Below are positions 19,040-29,258 of a DNA stretch of 55,982 nt, piece by piece. The notes under the pieces were generated by a model, which searched no databases, was not told the DNA's origin, and saw nothing but the letters and a program-made list of their open reading frames with translations. A program made the position numbers and the translations under genes. Where the stretch lies: positions 1-55,982 of the forward strand of contig NZ_FMWS01000032.1 of assembly GCF_900103255.1 (NCBI RefSeq). The letters are read 5' to 3'. This DNA comes from Gilliamella bombi (GTDB lineage Bacteria > Pseudomonadota > Gammaproteobacteria > Enterobacterales > Orbaceae). Position 1 is the stretch's first letter. Each line of letters starts with the position of its first letter.

Positions 19040-19867
19040 ATGCTAGCCTATTTACAACTAATGCGATTAGATAGACCTATTGGCTCATTGCTTTTACTCT
19101 GGCCTACCCTTTGGGCAATTTGGCTTACGGGACACCCCTCTATTTACATAACAATTATTTTTATACTTGGCGTATTTGTAATGCGCTCGGCAGGTTGCGT
19201 AGTGAATGATTATGCTGATCGTCATTTTGATGCACATGTTGAACGGACTAAAAATCGCCCACTGGCTCGTGGAGCATTGACAGAAAAGAACGCATTATGG
19301 ACGTTATTTGTATTATTATTTATTGCTCTTTGCTTATTGCTAACTTTGAATAAACTATCATGGTTGATAGGTTGTTTTGCGTTATTAACTGCGCTGATTT
19401 ATCCTTTTATGAAGCGTTATACCCATTTACCTCAGATCATCTTAGGTATCGCATTTAGTTGGAGCATTCCGATGGTATATGCAGCAACTATTGAGCAGTT
19501 CCCATTAACCTGTTGGTTGCTTTTCTTTGTTAATATTTGTTGGACAATTTCCTATGACACCGAATATGCGATGGTTGATCGCAACGATGATGTAAAAATA
19601 GGTATAAAATCCACTGCCATCTTATTTGGACGTTATGATAAATTAATCATTGGATTATTACAGATAGCTTCTATTATTGGTTTATTATTGATTAGTTTAA
19701 TCAACCAACTATCGTTGATAGTTTATATTGCTTTATTACTAGTTACAGCATTATTTATTTACCAACAATGGTTGATAAAAGATCGAGAAAGAAACAAATG
19801 TTTTAGCGCATTTATGAATAATAATTATGTTGGTTTGATTGTTTTTTTAGGTCTCTTTTCTGTTTAA
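19040..19867 (+). CDS. ubiA: 4-hydroxybenzoate polyprenyltransferase
   Basis: Prenylates 4-hydroxybenzoate in ubiquinone biosynthesis, in the inner membrane. The 275-residue protein has about eight transmembrane segments and the two Asp-rich, Mg-prenyl-diphosphate motifs: [20 protein letters not shown] (about residues 57-76) and [12 protein letters not shown] (about residues 174-185). The start [20 protein letters not shown] is typical. AAGG lies 10 nt upstream of the ATG. It stands alone and is convergent with rpoH. No ubiC neighbour is present. Confidence 0.95.
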   Translation: MLAYLQLMRLDRPIGSLLLLWPTLWAIWLTGHPSIYITIIFILGVFVMRSAGCVVNDYADRHFDAHVERTKNRPLARGALTEKNALWTLFVLLFIALCLLLTLNKLSWLIGCFALLTALIYPFMKRYTHLPQIILGIAFSWSIPMVYAATIEQFPLTCWLLFFVNICWTISYDTEYAMVDRNDDVKIGIKSTAILFGRYDKLIIGLLQIASIIGLLLISLINQLSLIVYIALLLVTALFIYQQWLIKDRERNKCFSAFMNNNYVGLIVFLGLFSV

Positions 19868-19978
19868 AAATTAAATCACTACTATATTTACAGATTGATT
19901 CAATCGAAAATATAACTTAATCATATCTGTGTTTATTTTATATCCTTTTATTTCATAAGTTTAAGTTATAAAAAAAAC

Positions 19979-19998
19979 CTTACTTTTTTTAAAGTAAG
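19979..19998 (-). terminator. Rho-independent terminator of rpoH
   Basis: Arms CTTACTTT and AAAGTAAG (perfect 8 bp, 4-nt loop) are followed on the minus strand by GTTTTTTTTAT. It lies about 44 bp past the rpoH stop and also separates it from convergent ubiA. Confidence 0.75.
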
Positions 19999-20041
19999 AT
20001 TTAGGAAGTTAACACTAATTAAAAAATTATAAATGAAAAAA

Positions 20042-20902
20042 TTATGCTTCAATAGCAACTCTTAACTTTTTCATTGCATTTTTTTCAAGCTGGCGGATAC
20101 GCTCTGCTGAAACACTATATTTATCGGCTAAGACCTGTAAAGTTGATTTGCTTTCATCAGAATCTAACCAACGTGCTTTAATAATATCTTGGCTACGTTC
20201 ATCTAATTTTAATAATGCATCATGTAGCCTATCTGTCGCATCATTTTCCCAATTATCATTTTCAATTGATTTTGAGAAATCAGAATTGCTATCTTCTAAG
20301 TAAAGTGCCGGTGCAATAATTGAATTATCATCGTCATCATTATCTATATCAAATGACATATCTTGTGCCGACATACGTGATTCCATTTCAAGTACATCTT
20401 TACGACTTACACCTAATTCATCTGCTACCATATCCACTTCTGCATTACTGAACCAACCTAAACGTTGTTTAGTCTTTCTTAGATTAAAGAATAGCTTTCT
20501 TTGTGCCTTCGTTGTTGCAACTTTAACAATACGCCAATTTTTTAATACATATTCATGGATTTCAGCTTTTATCCAATGCACAGCAAATGAGACCAAACGA
20601 ACACCCATTTCAGGATTGAATCGACGTACTGCTTTCATCAAGCCAATATTACCTTCTTGAATTAAGTCAGCTTGTGGTAAACCATAACCCGAATAACCAC
20701 GGGCAATATGCGCTACAAATCGTAAATGAGATAAAATTAACTGGCGAGCAGCATCTACATCATCGTGATAATAGAGTTTTTCACCTAATGATTTTTCTTC
20801 TTCTGCAGTTAACATTGGATAGGTGTTAATCATGCGAAGGTATGATTCTATATTTCCTTGTGGGATTAAAGCACCTACTTGCATTTTTAAATCAGTACTC
20901 AT
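20042..20902 (-). CDS. rpoH: RNA polymerase heat-shock sigma factor RpoH (sigma-32)
   Basis: Directs transcription of heat-shock genes. The 286-residue protein has sigma-70 region 2 ([40 protein letters not shown]), the RpoH box [17 protein letters not shown] that separates sigma-32 from other sigmas, and region 4 ([20 protein letters not shown]). It follows ftsY-ftsE-ftsX on the same strand, as in E. coli, with a 195-bp gap (20903-21097) that probably carries its own promoters. Confidence 0.97.
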   Translation of the reverse strand: MSTDLKMQVGALIPQGNIESYLRMINTYPMLTAEEEKSLGEKLYYHDDVDAARQLILSHLRFVAHIARGYSGYGLPQADLIQEGNIGLMKAVRRFNPEMGVRLVSFAVHWIKAEIHEYVLKNWRIVKVATTKAQRKLFFNLRKTKQRLGWFSNAEVDMVADELGVSRKDVLEMESRMSAQDMSFDIDNDDDDNSIIAPALYLEDSNSDFSKSIENDNWENDATDRLHDALLKLDERSQDIIKARWLDSDESKSTLQVLADKYSVSAERIRQLEKNAMKKLRVAIEA

Positions 20903-21097
20903 TTAATTCCCCCTTAAATAATAAATTTCGTTACATTAAATATGTAACAATAAAAACGTTAAACTAGCGTTTATTACAATATTAGACCAATGAATTATAA
21001 ATTAGTTCACTATTTTAGCTAAAATACTTAAAATGTTTTACTTAATATTAGCCTTTTATTAAATTGATATATATCTTGGCAATTTATAGCAAAATAA

Positions 21098-22066
21098 CTA
21101 GACAATTTGTGCTATTTTTAAGTATTTCTTAGTCGCAATCAACGATGAAAGCCACCCAATACTAGCTGTTATAAGGACAATCAATAAACTCTCATCCCAT
21201 AATAGCCCTTCAATATGGATTATTGTTCCAAATGTATCAGAAACATTCAACATAATTAACTCTATTTGATAAATAAATATTTCCGATAACACTAACGCTA
21301 TAATAGCGCTAATAAAACTAATAAACATTCCACTATAAAGAAAAGGACGCAAAATAAATCCTTCTGTTGCCCCAATTAATTGCATAACCATAATCGTCTG
21401 TTTTCTAGAGAATATATTTAAACGGATGCTATTACCAATCACAAGGGATACAGCTATAATCATAAATATAGAAATAATCCATACGATAGATTTAACCATA
21501 TCAGTTAGTGCTGTTAAACGAGTAAACCAGCTATCATCTAATTTTATATCATCAATACCATCAATGGTAAGCAATTCTTTTTGTAATCGATGTAATACAG
21601 CTGTCTTTTTTGACTCATCTTTAGGAATAACAATTGCTACTGCAGGTAATGGATTTTCATCTAGCAAATCGAGTGCATCACTAAACCCAGACCACGTTTC
21701 GAATTCTTCTTTTGTTTCATCTTTGGAAAGATATTCAACCTGATCAACTTCATAATAAGATTTAATTTTAGCAATCAATTCTGTTGTTTGTTCTGATGTT
21801 AATTCTTTATTGATATAAACTGTCAAACTGGGAGTTGGATTCCATTGCTGTGCAGTTTGACTAGCGTTTTTCCAAAGTAAATAGCTGATAGTTGGTAAAG
21901 TAATTGAAATAGCAATAACAAAAATGGTCAGTAATGAAGCAATAATATGCTGAGAAAAGTCATTAAACGTGTTACGCCAAGCATAACCGATTTGTCTTAT
22001 CCAGCGAGAGAAAAAGCTATTTTCATTCTTCTTCGATTTACTAGGTTTGATATTAGTTAAGCTCAT
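21098..22066 (-). CDS. ftsX: Cell division protein FtsX
   Basis: Integral-membrane partner of FtsE. The complex recruits and activates septal murein hydrolases through EnvC-type partners. The 322-residue protein has an N-terminal cytoplasmic stretch, a first transmembrane helix (about residues 42-65), a periplasmic domain, and three C-terminal helices with the FtsX/MacB-like core (MVMQLIGATEGFILRPFL). Its start overlaps the ftsE stop by 1 bp (TAATG), implying translational coupling. Confidence 0.95.
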   Translation of the reverse strand: MSLTNIKPSKSKKNENSFFSRWIRQIGYAWRNTFNDFSQHIIASLLTIFVIAISITLPTISYLLWKNASQTAQQWNPTPSLTVYINKELTSEQTTELIAKIKSYYEVDQVEYLSKDETKEEFETWSGFSDALDLLDENPLPAVAIVIPKDESKKTAVLHRLQKELLTIDGIDDIKLDDSWFTRLTALTDMVKSIVWIISIFMIIAVSLVIGNSIRLNIFSRKQTIMVMQLIGATEGFILRPFLYSGMFISFISAIIALVLSEIFIYQIELIMLNVSDTFGTIIHIEGLLWDESLLIVLITASIGWLSSLIATKKYLKIAQIV

Positions 22067-22725
22067 TAATTTTTAATCTCTAAACGTCCCTGATTTAAAT
22101 GCAATATTCGATGGTGCTTGCGTCGTATCAGTCCCATATTATGCGTTGCCATCAAAATCGTTACACCAGCTTGATTAAATTCTTCAAAAAGCTTTAAGAT
22201 ATCTTTTGATAGTTTATCATCTAAATTACCTGTGGGTTCATCAGCAAGCAAAACACTAGGACGATTAACAATAGCGCGAGCGATACCTACTCGCTGCTGT
22301 TCACCACCAGATAACTGTATTGGATAAAATTCCATCTTATTAAGTAATCCAACTTTATCCAGTGAAGCGGAAACTCTTCTTTTAATTTCTTCAGCTGGTT
22401 TACCTAAAATAATTAATGGAATAGCTACATTATCATAAACAGTGTGATCCATCAGTAATTGGTGATCTTGAAAAATCATACCAATTGTGCGACGTAGAAA
22501 TGGCATCTCTTGGCGTCTTAAACTTGAAACATCAACGCCATTTAACAACACTTTGCCATCATTCGCTCTTTCTAACCCACAAATTAATCGCATTAACGTA
22601 CTTTTACCAGCCCCTGAGTGTCCAGTTAAAAAAGCCATTTCACCAGGTAATAAAGTGAAGCTAATATTTTGTAGTGCTGGTTTACCGCCAGAATACACTT
22701 TACTTACGCGCTGAAATTGAATCAT
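22066..22725 (-). CDS. ftsE: Cell division ATP-binding protein FtsE
   Basis: Cytoplasmic ATPase of the FtsEX divisome complex. The 219-residue protein has Walker A (GHSGAGKSTLM), Q-loop (FQDHQLL), signature LSGGEQQRVGIARA, Walker B (VLLADEPTGNLD) and the switch His (MATHN). It lies 8 bp after ftsY and overlaps ftsX. Order and spacing match the enteric ftsYEX operon. Confidence 0.97.
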   Translation of the reverse strand: MIQFQRVSKVYSGGKPALQNISFTLLPGEMAFLTGHSGAGKSTLMRLICGLERANDGKVLLNGVDVSSLRRQEMPFLRRTIGMIFQDHQLLMDHTVYDNVAIPLIILGKPAEEIKRRVSASLDKVGLLNKMEFYPIQLSGGEQQRVGIARAIVNRPSVLLADEPTGNLDDKLSKDILKLFEEFNQAGVTILMATHNMGLIRRKHHRILHLNQGRLEIKN

Positions 22726-22733
22726 GACACTCT

Positions 22734-23672
22734 CTAACCATCTGTTTCATCAAACAAAGCATTGATAAAATCATCAGCAACAAAAGGCCTTAAATCTTCA
22801 ATTTTCTCCCCGACACCAATATAACGAATAGGAATATTAAACTGATCGGCAATACTAAAGATAATTCCCCCTTTTGCAGTACCATCTAATTTAGTTAATG
22901 TCATCCCAGTGACACCAACAGCCTCATTAAATAGTTTGGTTTGGCTAACCGCATTTTGACCAGTACCAGCATCAATAGTCAACATAATTTCATGGGGTGC
23001 TGTTTCATCGTGTTTCTTAATTACGCGTACTATTTTTTTTAACTCATCCATTAAATGAGATTTATTTTGTAAGCGCCCTGCAGTATCGGCTATTAATATA
23101 TCTATTTTTTTTGCTTTTGCTGCTTGTATTGCATCATAAATGACAGAAGCGGAATCTGCATTAGTATGCTGAGCAATAACAGGGATATTATTCCGTTCTC
23201 CCCAAACTTGTAATTGCTCAACAGCCGCTGCCCGAAAGGTATCACCCGCCGCAAGCATAACCGATTTGCCTTGTTGTTGAAATTGACGAGCCAATTTGCC
23301 AATTGTTGTTGTTTTTCCAACACCATTAACACCAACCATCAATATTACAAATGGTTTATGGCTTTCTATATCTAGGGGCTTATCTACTCCATCTAAAATA
23401 GATTTCATTTCCTGTTTTAAAAGATCATGTAATGCATCAGCATCTTTTAGCTCTTTTCTCGATGCTTGTTTAGTTAAGGAATCAATAATTTTTTGGGTTG
23501 TGTCAAAACCTACATCAGCAATAAGTAACTGCTCTTCTAATTCTTCAAATAAAGCATCATCGATCCTTTTCCCTTTAAATAAACTAAGAAAACCTGAACC
23601 AATATTTTGTTTAGTCTTAAAAAGACCTTTTTTTAAACGAGAGAAAAACCCTTCTTTTTTTTGTTCAACCAT
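22734..23672 (-). CDS. ftsY: Signal recognition particle receptor FtsY
   Basis: SRP receptor GTPase that docks ribosome-nascent chain complexes at the membrane. The 312-residue protein contains the N and G domains: G1 (GVNGVGKTTTIGKLA), DTFRAAAVEQL, DTAGRLQNK and TKLDGTAKGG. It lacks the long acidic A domain of the 497-residue E. coli protein; only a short basic/amphipathic N-terminus (KKEGFFSRLKKGLFKTKQNI) precedes the N domain. This shorter form is common outside enterics and likely binds the membrane by that helix. First gene of ftsYEX. Confidence 0.96.
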   Translation of the reverse strand: MVEQKKEGFFSRLKKGLFKTKQNIGSGFLSLFKGKRIDDALFEELEEQLLIADVGFDTTQKIIDSLTKQASRKELKDADALHDLLKQEMKSILDGVDKPLDIESHKPFVILMVGVNGVGKTTTIGKLARQFQQQGKSVMLAAGDTFRAAAVEQLQVWGERNNIPVIAQHTNADSASVIYDAIQAAKAKKIDILIADTAGRLQNKSHLMDELKKIVRVIKKHDETAPHEIMLTIDAGTGQNAVSQTKLFNEAVGVTGMTLTKLDGTAKGGIIFSIADQFNIPIRYIGVGEKIEDLRPFVADDFINALFDETDG

Positions 23673-24043
23673 AAATAATTATCCCATAACATTTTCTAAG
23701 ATCATTTTATCTTATTTTAGAATAAAGCCCAATGTATTCAATAAAAGAGACCATTCTTGTTCTTTTGTCAGATTTTTTTCTAATTACAAAATGTAGAAAA
23801 ACACTAGGTTGTTTACACTTCAAGTTAAAATAATCCTATAAAAACTCATAAATTATTTTCCTCGCAATCATTTTATGCAGTTTAGCCATATTATAATAGT
23901 TAATAAATCACTTAAAAATTTGTTTTTTATTTTTGAGTTGCTAAATGTTTATTGACAATACCACATCTTCATTTGAGTACGTATCACTCTTTTTACTTTT
24001 CCACTTATTTGTGGATAGGTAGGTTTGATCAATTTTACTTTTT

Positions 24044-24108
24044 TTATTCATGTTTATTACAATAGTTCCTCAAATTACTATAAACAACACGAATAATTTC
24101 TATAAATT
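24044..24108 (+). repeat. Dispersed repeat R2, copy B
   Basis: Contains CTCAAATTACTATAAACAAC and ACGAATAATTTCTATA, aligning without gaps to 18138-18206. It lies in the 553-bp gap 23673-24225 between ftsY and macA. The rest of that gap is very AT-rich and shows no gene fragment I can support. Confidence 0.5.
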
Positions 24109-24147
24109 AGTTTAAAATTTAAAATTTCATAATTATTACAATTTATT

Positions 24148-24166
24148 AATAATAATTATCAATATC
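24148..24166 (+). promoter_or_regulatory. Possible Fur-box-like site upstream of macA
   Basis: AATAATAATTATCAATATC matches 15 of 19 positions of the Fur consensus GATAATGATAATCATTATC. It is about 60 bp before the macA start. In such AT-rich DNA chance matches are common, so this is a weak call. Confidence 0.3.
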
Positions 24167-24225
24167 ATTTTTGTTATTACGGTAAAATGTTAAAATTATA
24201 ATAAGAAAATAAAGGGTGAAAAACA

Positions 24226-25419
24226 TTGTTAAAATTAATGAAAATTAAATATTTAGTTATAGCTACCATCTTCTTTACAATTATTTATATTGTATGTTTA
24301 TTCATATCTCATTCAGAGCCTACAGCTAATTATATTACCTCACCAGTTACCAAAGGTAATATTGAAAAAACCGTACTAGCCGATGGAACAATTAGTGCTT
24401 TTAAACAAGTTAGTGTTGGTGCGCAGGTTTCTGGACAAATTAAAAAACTCTATGTTGAGCTGGGTGATGAAGTTAAACAAGGCGATATGATTGCTGAGAT
24501 TGACGATCTTAAACAAAGCAATGATTTAAAACAATCTGAAGCGTCACTTAATAGTTTAGAGGCACAACGTGAGGCAAAAAAAGCGAGATTAGTTAACAAT
24601 CAATTAACCTATGATCGCCAGTACAAACTTGTTCATAAAGGCGTTGGCATTCAATCGGATTTAGATGCGGCAAAAGCCGAACTCGATGCAATCAAAGCCG
24701 ATATTACAGCACTTGATGCTGATATCGTTAAAGCACAAATTGCAGTCGATACCGCCAAAGTTAATTTGGGATATACTAAAATTCGCTCCCCTATCGATGG
24801 AGTGATTGTTGCAATTCCAGTCAATGAAGGACAAACTGTTAACTCTGTTCAAAGTGCACCAACCATTGTTAAAGTCGCACAACTTGATAAAATGACCATT
24901 GAAGCGCAAATTTCTGAAGCCGATGTGATCAATGTAAAAAAAGGAATGCCTGTTTATTTTACTATTTTAGGTCAACCTAATAGACGCTTTGATGGTTTAA
25001 CATTACGAGCTATAGAGCCTGCACCAGACTCAATTAATACTGAAACAACCTCGTCAAGCTCATCATCAACAACAAAAAGCGCAATTTATTATAATGGATT
25101 ATTTGATGTAGATAATCCCGACCATGTGTTAAGAATTTCAATGACAGCGCAAGTTTATATTGTCTTGTCTGAGGCAAAAGATGTACTAACCATTCCATCT
25201 CAAGCAATTCAAAAAAAATTGGGCAATAATAAAGCCATTATTTACCTGTTAGATAAACATAATGAGATCGAAGAACATGAAGTTACTTTGGGTATCGATA
25301 ATAATGTCAATGTTGAGATAAAATCGGGGATTAAAGAGGGTGATATGGTTGTGGTCAGTGGCACTAATGGCGCTTCACTAGGTGGTAATAATGCAAGAGC
25401 CCCAAGGATTCGATTCTAA
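24226..25419 (+). CDS. macA: MacA-like periplasmic adaptor of a tripartite efflux pump
   Basis: Membrane-fusion protein linking the MacB ATPase to an outer-membrane TolC-type channel. The 397-residue protein has an N-terminal membrane anchor (about residues 6-25), a lipoyl/barrel-sandwich domain ([20 protein letters not shown]), a coiled-coil hairpin (about residues 95-180), then the second lipoyl half ([23 protein letters not shown]) and beta-barrel. The start is TTG with AAAGGG 9 nt upstream; an ATG 12 bp later has worse spacing. A Ser-rich linker ([12 protein letters not shown]) sits near residue 280. It is followed 1 bp later by macB. Confidence 0.93.
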   Translation: MLKLMKIKYLVIATIFFTIIYIVCLFISHSEPTANYITSPVTKGNIEKTVLADGTISAFKQVSVGAQVSGQIKKLYVELGDEVKQGDMIAEIDDLKQSNDLKQSEASLNSLEAQREAKKARLVNNQLTYDRQYKLVHKGVGIQSDLDAAKAELDAIKADITALDADIVKAQIAVDTAKVNLGYTKIRSPIDGVIVAIPVNEGQTVNSVQSAPTIVKVAQLDKMTIEAQISEADVINVKKGMPVYFTILGQPNRRFDGLTLRAIEPAPDSINTETTSSSSSSTTKSAIYYNGLFDVDNPDHVLRISMTAQVYIVLSEAKDVLTIPSQAIQKKLGNNKAIIYLLDKHNEIEEHEVTLGIDNNVNVEIKSGIKEGDMVVVSGTNGASLGGNNARAPRIRF

Positions 25420-25420
25420 T

Positions 25421-27388
25421 ATGGTCAATAATATACCTCTTATTAAGCTTGAGAATATTGTTCGTGAATTTCCAGCAGGCGATTCAACCATACAGGTTCT
25501 TAAAAGCATAAATCTAACAATTAATGCTGGTGAAATGGTGGCGATAATTGGCGCATCAGGATCGGGTAAATCCACTTTGATGAATATTTTAGGCTGTTTA
25601 GATAAACCGACCTCAGGCACTTATTCTATTGGAGGACGCACAACAAGTGAATTGTCACCTGATGAGTTAGCTCAATTACGCCGTGAGCATTTTGGTTTTA
25701 TCTTTCAACGTTACCATTTATTAAATGCACTAACCGCACAAGGCAATGTAGAAATCCCTGCTATTTATGCTGGTGTTACCAATGAACAACGTCAAAAAAG
25801 AGCGAACGAAATTTTAACACGTTTAGGGCTTGCCGAAAAAATCCACAATAAACCTAACCAGTTATCTGGAGGGCAACAACAGCGGGTCAGTATTGCCAGA
25901 GCCTTAATTAACGGTGGACAAATCATTTTAGCTGATGAACCAACGGGAGCACTTGACCGTAAAAGTGGTTTAGAAGTGATGGCTATCTTACAAGAGTTAC
26001 ATCAACAAGGTCACACTGTTATTATTGTTACCCACGATTCAAATATTGCCCAAAGTGCCCAAAGGATTGTTGAAATTAGTGACGGTAATATTATTTCTGA
26101 TTCTATTAACCCTAATTATCAATCTAAACAAAATGATAATCGGCAAGTTAAGCAAATCGAAGCAACCAGAACCCAAGATAATCTACTAGCAAAATATTAC
26201 CGTTTTCGAGATGCTTTTAAAATGGCCATGCTATCAATGCTTTCGCAGCGATTACGGACATTTTTAACCATGTTAGGCATAATTATTGGCATTGCCTCGG
26301 TAGTCTCTGTTGTTGCATTAGGACAAGGCACAAAGCAGAAAATTTTATCTAACATTAACTCATTAGGAACTAGCACGTTAGAAATCTATGCAGGATCGGG
26401 CTTTGGTGATCGTAATGCGGATAAAATTACTACATTACGCTCATCAGACGCAGATTTTTTGGCGCAACAAAACTTTGTCCACAGTACGACTCCTAACCTT
26501 GCAACCAGTGTTTATTTCCGAATTAATAATTTAGCAGTAACTGGAACAGTAAATGGTGTAGGGGAGCAATTTTTTGCGGTTCGTGGTTACACTATTTCTC
26601 AAGGAAAATCTTTTGATGAAGCAAGTATTATTGCCTCAGCACAAGATGCAGTGATTGATGACAATACTGTTAAACGGTTATTTGCAAATCAAAACCCAAT
26701 TGGAAAAATTTTAATGGTTGGACAGTTACCAGTAAGAATAATAGGTGTTGCAACTAAACAACAGCAAGGATTTGGTAGCAATGAAAGCCTGAATGTTTGG
26801 TTACCTTATACTACCGTGATTAACCGCATGGTAGGTCAAACTTCGTTAAAAAGCATTACAGTACGTGTTAAAGATAATGTTAATTTATCTGTTGCTGAAC
26901 AAGCTATTAATCGAATTATGTTACAACGGCATGGTACAAAAGATTTTTTCATCTTTAATTCCGATAATATACGAGAAACAATCAACTCATCCGCTTGGGT
27001 AATGACGTTATTGGTTTCGGCTATTGCGCTGATTTCACTCGTTGTTGGCGGTATTGGTGTGATGAATATCATGTTAGTATCAGTCACAGAAAGAACTCGA
27101 GAAATTGGCGTACGCATGGCCGTTGGTGCTCGATCAAGCGACATATTACAGCAATTTTTAATTGAAGCTGTATTAGTATGTTTAATTGGCGGAACAATAG
27201 GTATTGTACTCTCGTTTGCCATTGGCTTTATTTTTAATTCTGTTGTTACATCATTTGCAATGAATTTCTCGGCAATAGCTATTATAGCAGCATTTAGTTT
27301 CTCAAGTATAATTGGTATTATTTTTGGTTATTTCCCTGCTAGACGGGCTGCTAAACTCGATCCAATTTATGCTTTAGAGCGAGAGTAA
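25421..27388 (+). CDS. macB: MacB-like ABC exporter (ATPase-permease fusion)
   Basis: Inner-membrane ATPase driving export of substrates (macrolides and peptides in E. coli) through MacA and an outer-membrane channel. I place the start at ATG 25421, matching the family N-terminus; the frame is open farther upstream within macA. It has about 655 residues: ABC domain with [25 protein letters not shown] and [11 protein letters not shown], then one transmembrane helix (about residue 275), a periplasmic MacB_PCD domain, and three C-terminal helices with the FtsX-type motif [15 protein letters not shown]. No TolC gene is nearby. Confidence 0.95.
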   Translation: MVNNIPLIKLENIVREFPAGDSTIQVLKSINLTINAGEMVAIIGASGSGKSTLMNILGCLDKPTSGTYSIGGRTTSELSPDELAQLRREHFGFIFQRYHLLNALTAQGNVEIPAIYAGVTNEQRQKRANEILTRLGLAEKIHNKPNQLSGGQQQRVSIARALINGGQIILADEPTGALDRKSGLEVMAILQELHQQGHTVIIVTHDSNIAQSAQRIVEISDGNIISDSINPNYQSKQNDNRQVKQIEATRTQDNLLAKYYRFRDAFKMAMLSMLSQRLRTFLTMLGIIIGIASVVSVVALGQGTKQKILSNINSLGTSTLEIYAGSGFGDRNADKITTLRSSDADFLAQQNFVHSTTPNLATSVYFRINNLAVTGTVNGVGEQFFAVRGYTISQGKSFDEASIIASAQDAVIDDNTVKRLFANQNPIGKILMVGQLPVRIIGVATKQQQGFGSNESLNVWLPYTTVINRMVGQTSLKSITVRVKDNVNLSVAEQAINRIMLQRHGTKDFFIFNSDNIRETINSSAWVMTLLVSAIALISLVVGGIGVMNIMLVSVTERTREIGVRMAVGARSSDILQQFLIEAVLVCLIGGTIGIVLSFAIGFIFNSVVTSFAMNFSAIAIIAAFSFSSIIGIIFGYFPARRAAKLDPIYALERE

Positions 27389-27401
27389 CAATTGATATAA
27401 T

Positions 27402-27438
27402 AAAAAATCCCATTGCACAAAATGATACAATGGGATTT
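27402..27438 (-). terminator. Terminator of yihD-dsbA
   Basis: Perfect 11-bp arms (AAATCCCATTG at 27405-27415, CAATGGGATTT at 27428-27438) with a 12-nt loop. On the minus strand the stem runs into a T-run (TTTTTTATTATA). It lies between the convergent macB and dsbA genes, closer to macB, and may serve both. Confidence 0.7.
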
Positions 27439-27491
27439 AAAACGTCAAAAATAAGGGATTAACTTATGTTGTTTCTAAACTTGTTAACCAT

Positions 27492-28205
27492 TTATTTTTT
27501 ATCAGAATGCGCTTTTTCTTCTATTTTTGCATTAGGATCTAATCCTGCTACAAATGCAGTAACTCTTGCATAATCATTAATAAATGCATCATCACTAGTT
27601 ACATTAAGTTGATTTGCTATGATAAAAAACTTACGATTAACAATAACCGTAGGGATTGAATCTGGTTTCATCTCTTTAATCGCATCTGCTTGTTGTACCA
27701 TAAATGATTTAACCAAAAAGCTATCTTTTGTTTTATCATACACTTCATTACTAACACCTAATTTTTCAAAAACAGCTTTAATGTCATCTGCTGTTTTTAT
27801 CGTTTTATCTTTTTGAACCGCATTATAAAGTGCATCTGAAGCTTTATCTTCTATACCTAGTACATTAGCCACAGCCCATGCTTGCGCAAGATCTTTAGCT
27901 AATGGTCCAAAATCTTCTAAATGGTAGCGTTTGAATTTAACACCTTCTGGTAAAGCCTTGCTAATAGTTTGAGGACCTTGATTTTGAATTTCAAATCTAA
28001 AACAGCTTGGGCAATTAAACGAAAAGAACTCAATAACTTCTTTATCTGGCGATGGATTAGTTGGTAGCGCAGCATATTGTTTACCTAATTCAATCGGCTC
28101 AAATGCATTCGCTGACGTGTCGGCTTTAGTAATAGTTGGGCTTTCATTTGCAAAACAGTTTACAGAAAAAAGCAAAATACTAATTGCGATAAGTGTTTTT
28201 TTCAT
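27492..28205 (-). CDS. dsbA: Thiol:disulfide interchange protein DsbA, CPSC active site
   Basis: Periplasmic oxidase that introduces disulfides into exported proteins. The 237-residue protein has a signal peptide (MKKTLIAISILLFSVNCFA), a thioredoxin fold with inserted helical domain, and the cis-Pro segment DSIPTVIVN. The active site is C65-P-S-C68 (FFSFNCPSCFRFE) instead of the usual CPHC; the intervening His of E. coli DsbA strongly affects redox potential, so the Ser form may be less oxidising. The C-terminus (KIEEKAHSDKK) is extended and charged. It lies 14 bp after yihD on the same strand. Confidence 0.93.
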   Translation of the reverse strand: MKKTLIAISILLFSVNCFANESPTITKADTSANAFEPIELGKQYAALPTNPSPDKEVIEFFSFNCPSCFRFEIQNQGPQTISKALPEGVKFKRYHLEDFGPLAKDLAQAWAVANVLGIEDKASDALYNAVQKDKTIKTADDIKAVFEKLGVSNEVYDKTKDSFLVKSFMVQQADAIKEMKPDSIPTVIVNRKFFIIANQLNVTSDDAFINDYARVTAFVAGLDPNAKIEEKAHSDKK

Positions 28206-28219
28206 TTTAATGATTCTCC

Positions 28220-28489
28220 TTATTCTTTTATAATCCCACGAGCTTTTAACAATGCGGTTTTAAAATCTTCTTCATAATCTTTTTTTAGACCCGGAATAAC
28301 ATCATTCTTATCCGAACCTCGCATTTTTAAATGATAAATTAAAACTTCATCACTCAAATCTTTTAATTCACCTTCAAAACCAGCCTCTTGACCTAATTTA
28401 GCTAAAAATTGTAATAAATTAAGATCAGAATCCCCTTCCCATGCGGGTTGCAATAATTCCATTACTTCATCAATACGATGACATTTCAT
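28220..28489 (-). CDS. yihD: YihD/DUF1040-family protein
   Basis: A small 89-residue cytoplasmic protein of unknown function, nearly collinear with E. coli Yih[61 protein letters not shown]. In E. coli yihD also lies between mobA and dsbA, so gene order is kept here apart from loss of the intervening kinase gene (srkA). It is divergent from mobA. Confidence 0.95.
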   Translation of the reverse strand: MKCHRIDEVMELLQPAWEGDSDLNLLQFLAKLGQEAGFEGELKDLSDEVLIYHLKMRGSDKNDVIPGLKKDYEEDFKTALLKARGIIKE

Positions 28490-28572
28490 AATTGTTACCT
28501 TTAGTAAATCTTCAAACCTTTCGAAGATAATGATAATTAAGCAATCATTAAAAATGATACGCTACGACTTGC

Positions 28573-28600
28573 AATAACATTACTATATAGTAATGTTATT
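28573..28600. promoter_or_regulatory. Perfect 28-bp palindrome upstream of mobA
   Basis: AATAACATTACTAT is followed directly by its exact reverse complement (14 + 14 bp, no spacer), then TTGTTTTTT. It lies 33 bp before the mobA ATG in the divergent yihD-mobA gap. It could be an operator for a dimeric regulator, or a terminator/attenuator in the mobA leader. A GATAATGATAAT (28526-28537) also occurs in this gap. Confidence 0.6.
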
Positions 28601-28633
28601 TTGTTTTTTCGCAACGTAAAAGAGAAATAATTT

Positions 28634-29221
28634 ATGAAAAAACCCTCTATTACTGCAATCATTCTAGCTGGAGGTAAAAGTACCCGTATGAATGGCAACG
28701 ACAAAGGACTATTATTATTACATCAAAAACCACTTTATCAACATGTCATTGATTGCATCAAACCTCACGTTGATGCAATCATGATTAATTGCAATCGTCA
28801 CACAGAACAATACCAAAAAGCAGGTTATCCTATATTTAGTGATGACCTAGCAGGATTTTGTGGACCATTATCGGGGATTTACAGCGGTTTATTACGCAGC
28901 AAAACCGATTGGAACTTATTTGTCAGTTGTGACACGCCTTTTTTGCCAGCTGATTTAATTGACCGTTTAGCTGTTTATACTGCAAATAACAGCGCTATTT
29001 ATCCACATGATGGACAATACTACCATCCAACCATTCTACTTATTCATAAAACAGTTACTCAACAACTAAAAATCTATTTAGAGCAAGGCGAACGCAAGCT
29101 GATGCTGTTTTTAGAACAAATCAGTGCTAAATCGGTTGATTTTAGCGATAAAGCAGTTTGTTTTAGCAATATCAACACGCTAGAGGTGCTTAATTCATTT
29201 AATCAGAAAGAAGATAAATAA
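28634..29221 (+). CDS. mobA: Molybdenum cofactor guanylyltransferase MobA
   Basis: Attaches GMP to Mo-molybdopterin to make the MGD cofactor used by FdoG. The 195-residue protein has the nucleotidyltransferase signature LAGGKSTRMNGNDKGLLLL, then GPLSGIYSGL and the metal-binding VSCDTPFLP. AGAGAA precedes the ATG. mobB, normally adjacent, is displaced here by about 2.7 kb carrying an adhesin-like gene. Confidence 0.95.
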   Translation: MKKPSITAIILAGGKSTRMNGNDKGLLLLHQKPLYQHVIDCIKPHVDAIMINCNRHTEQYQKAGYPIFSDDLAGFCGPLSGIYSGLLRSKTDWNLFVSCDTPFLPADLIDRLAVYTANNSAIYPHDGQYYHPTILLIHKTVTQQLKIYLEQGERKLMLFLEQISAKSVDFSDKAVCFSNINTLEVLNSFNQKEDK

Positions 29222-29258
29222 TCATTTATTTTCATAAAAAATATGGTGTTAGCTTTAG

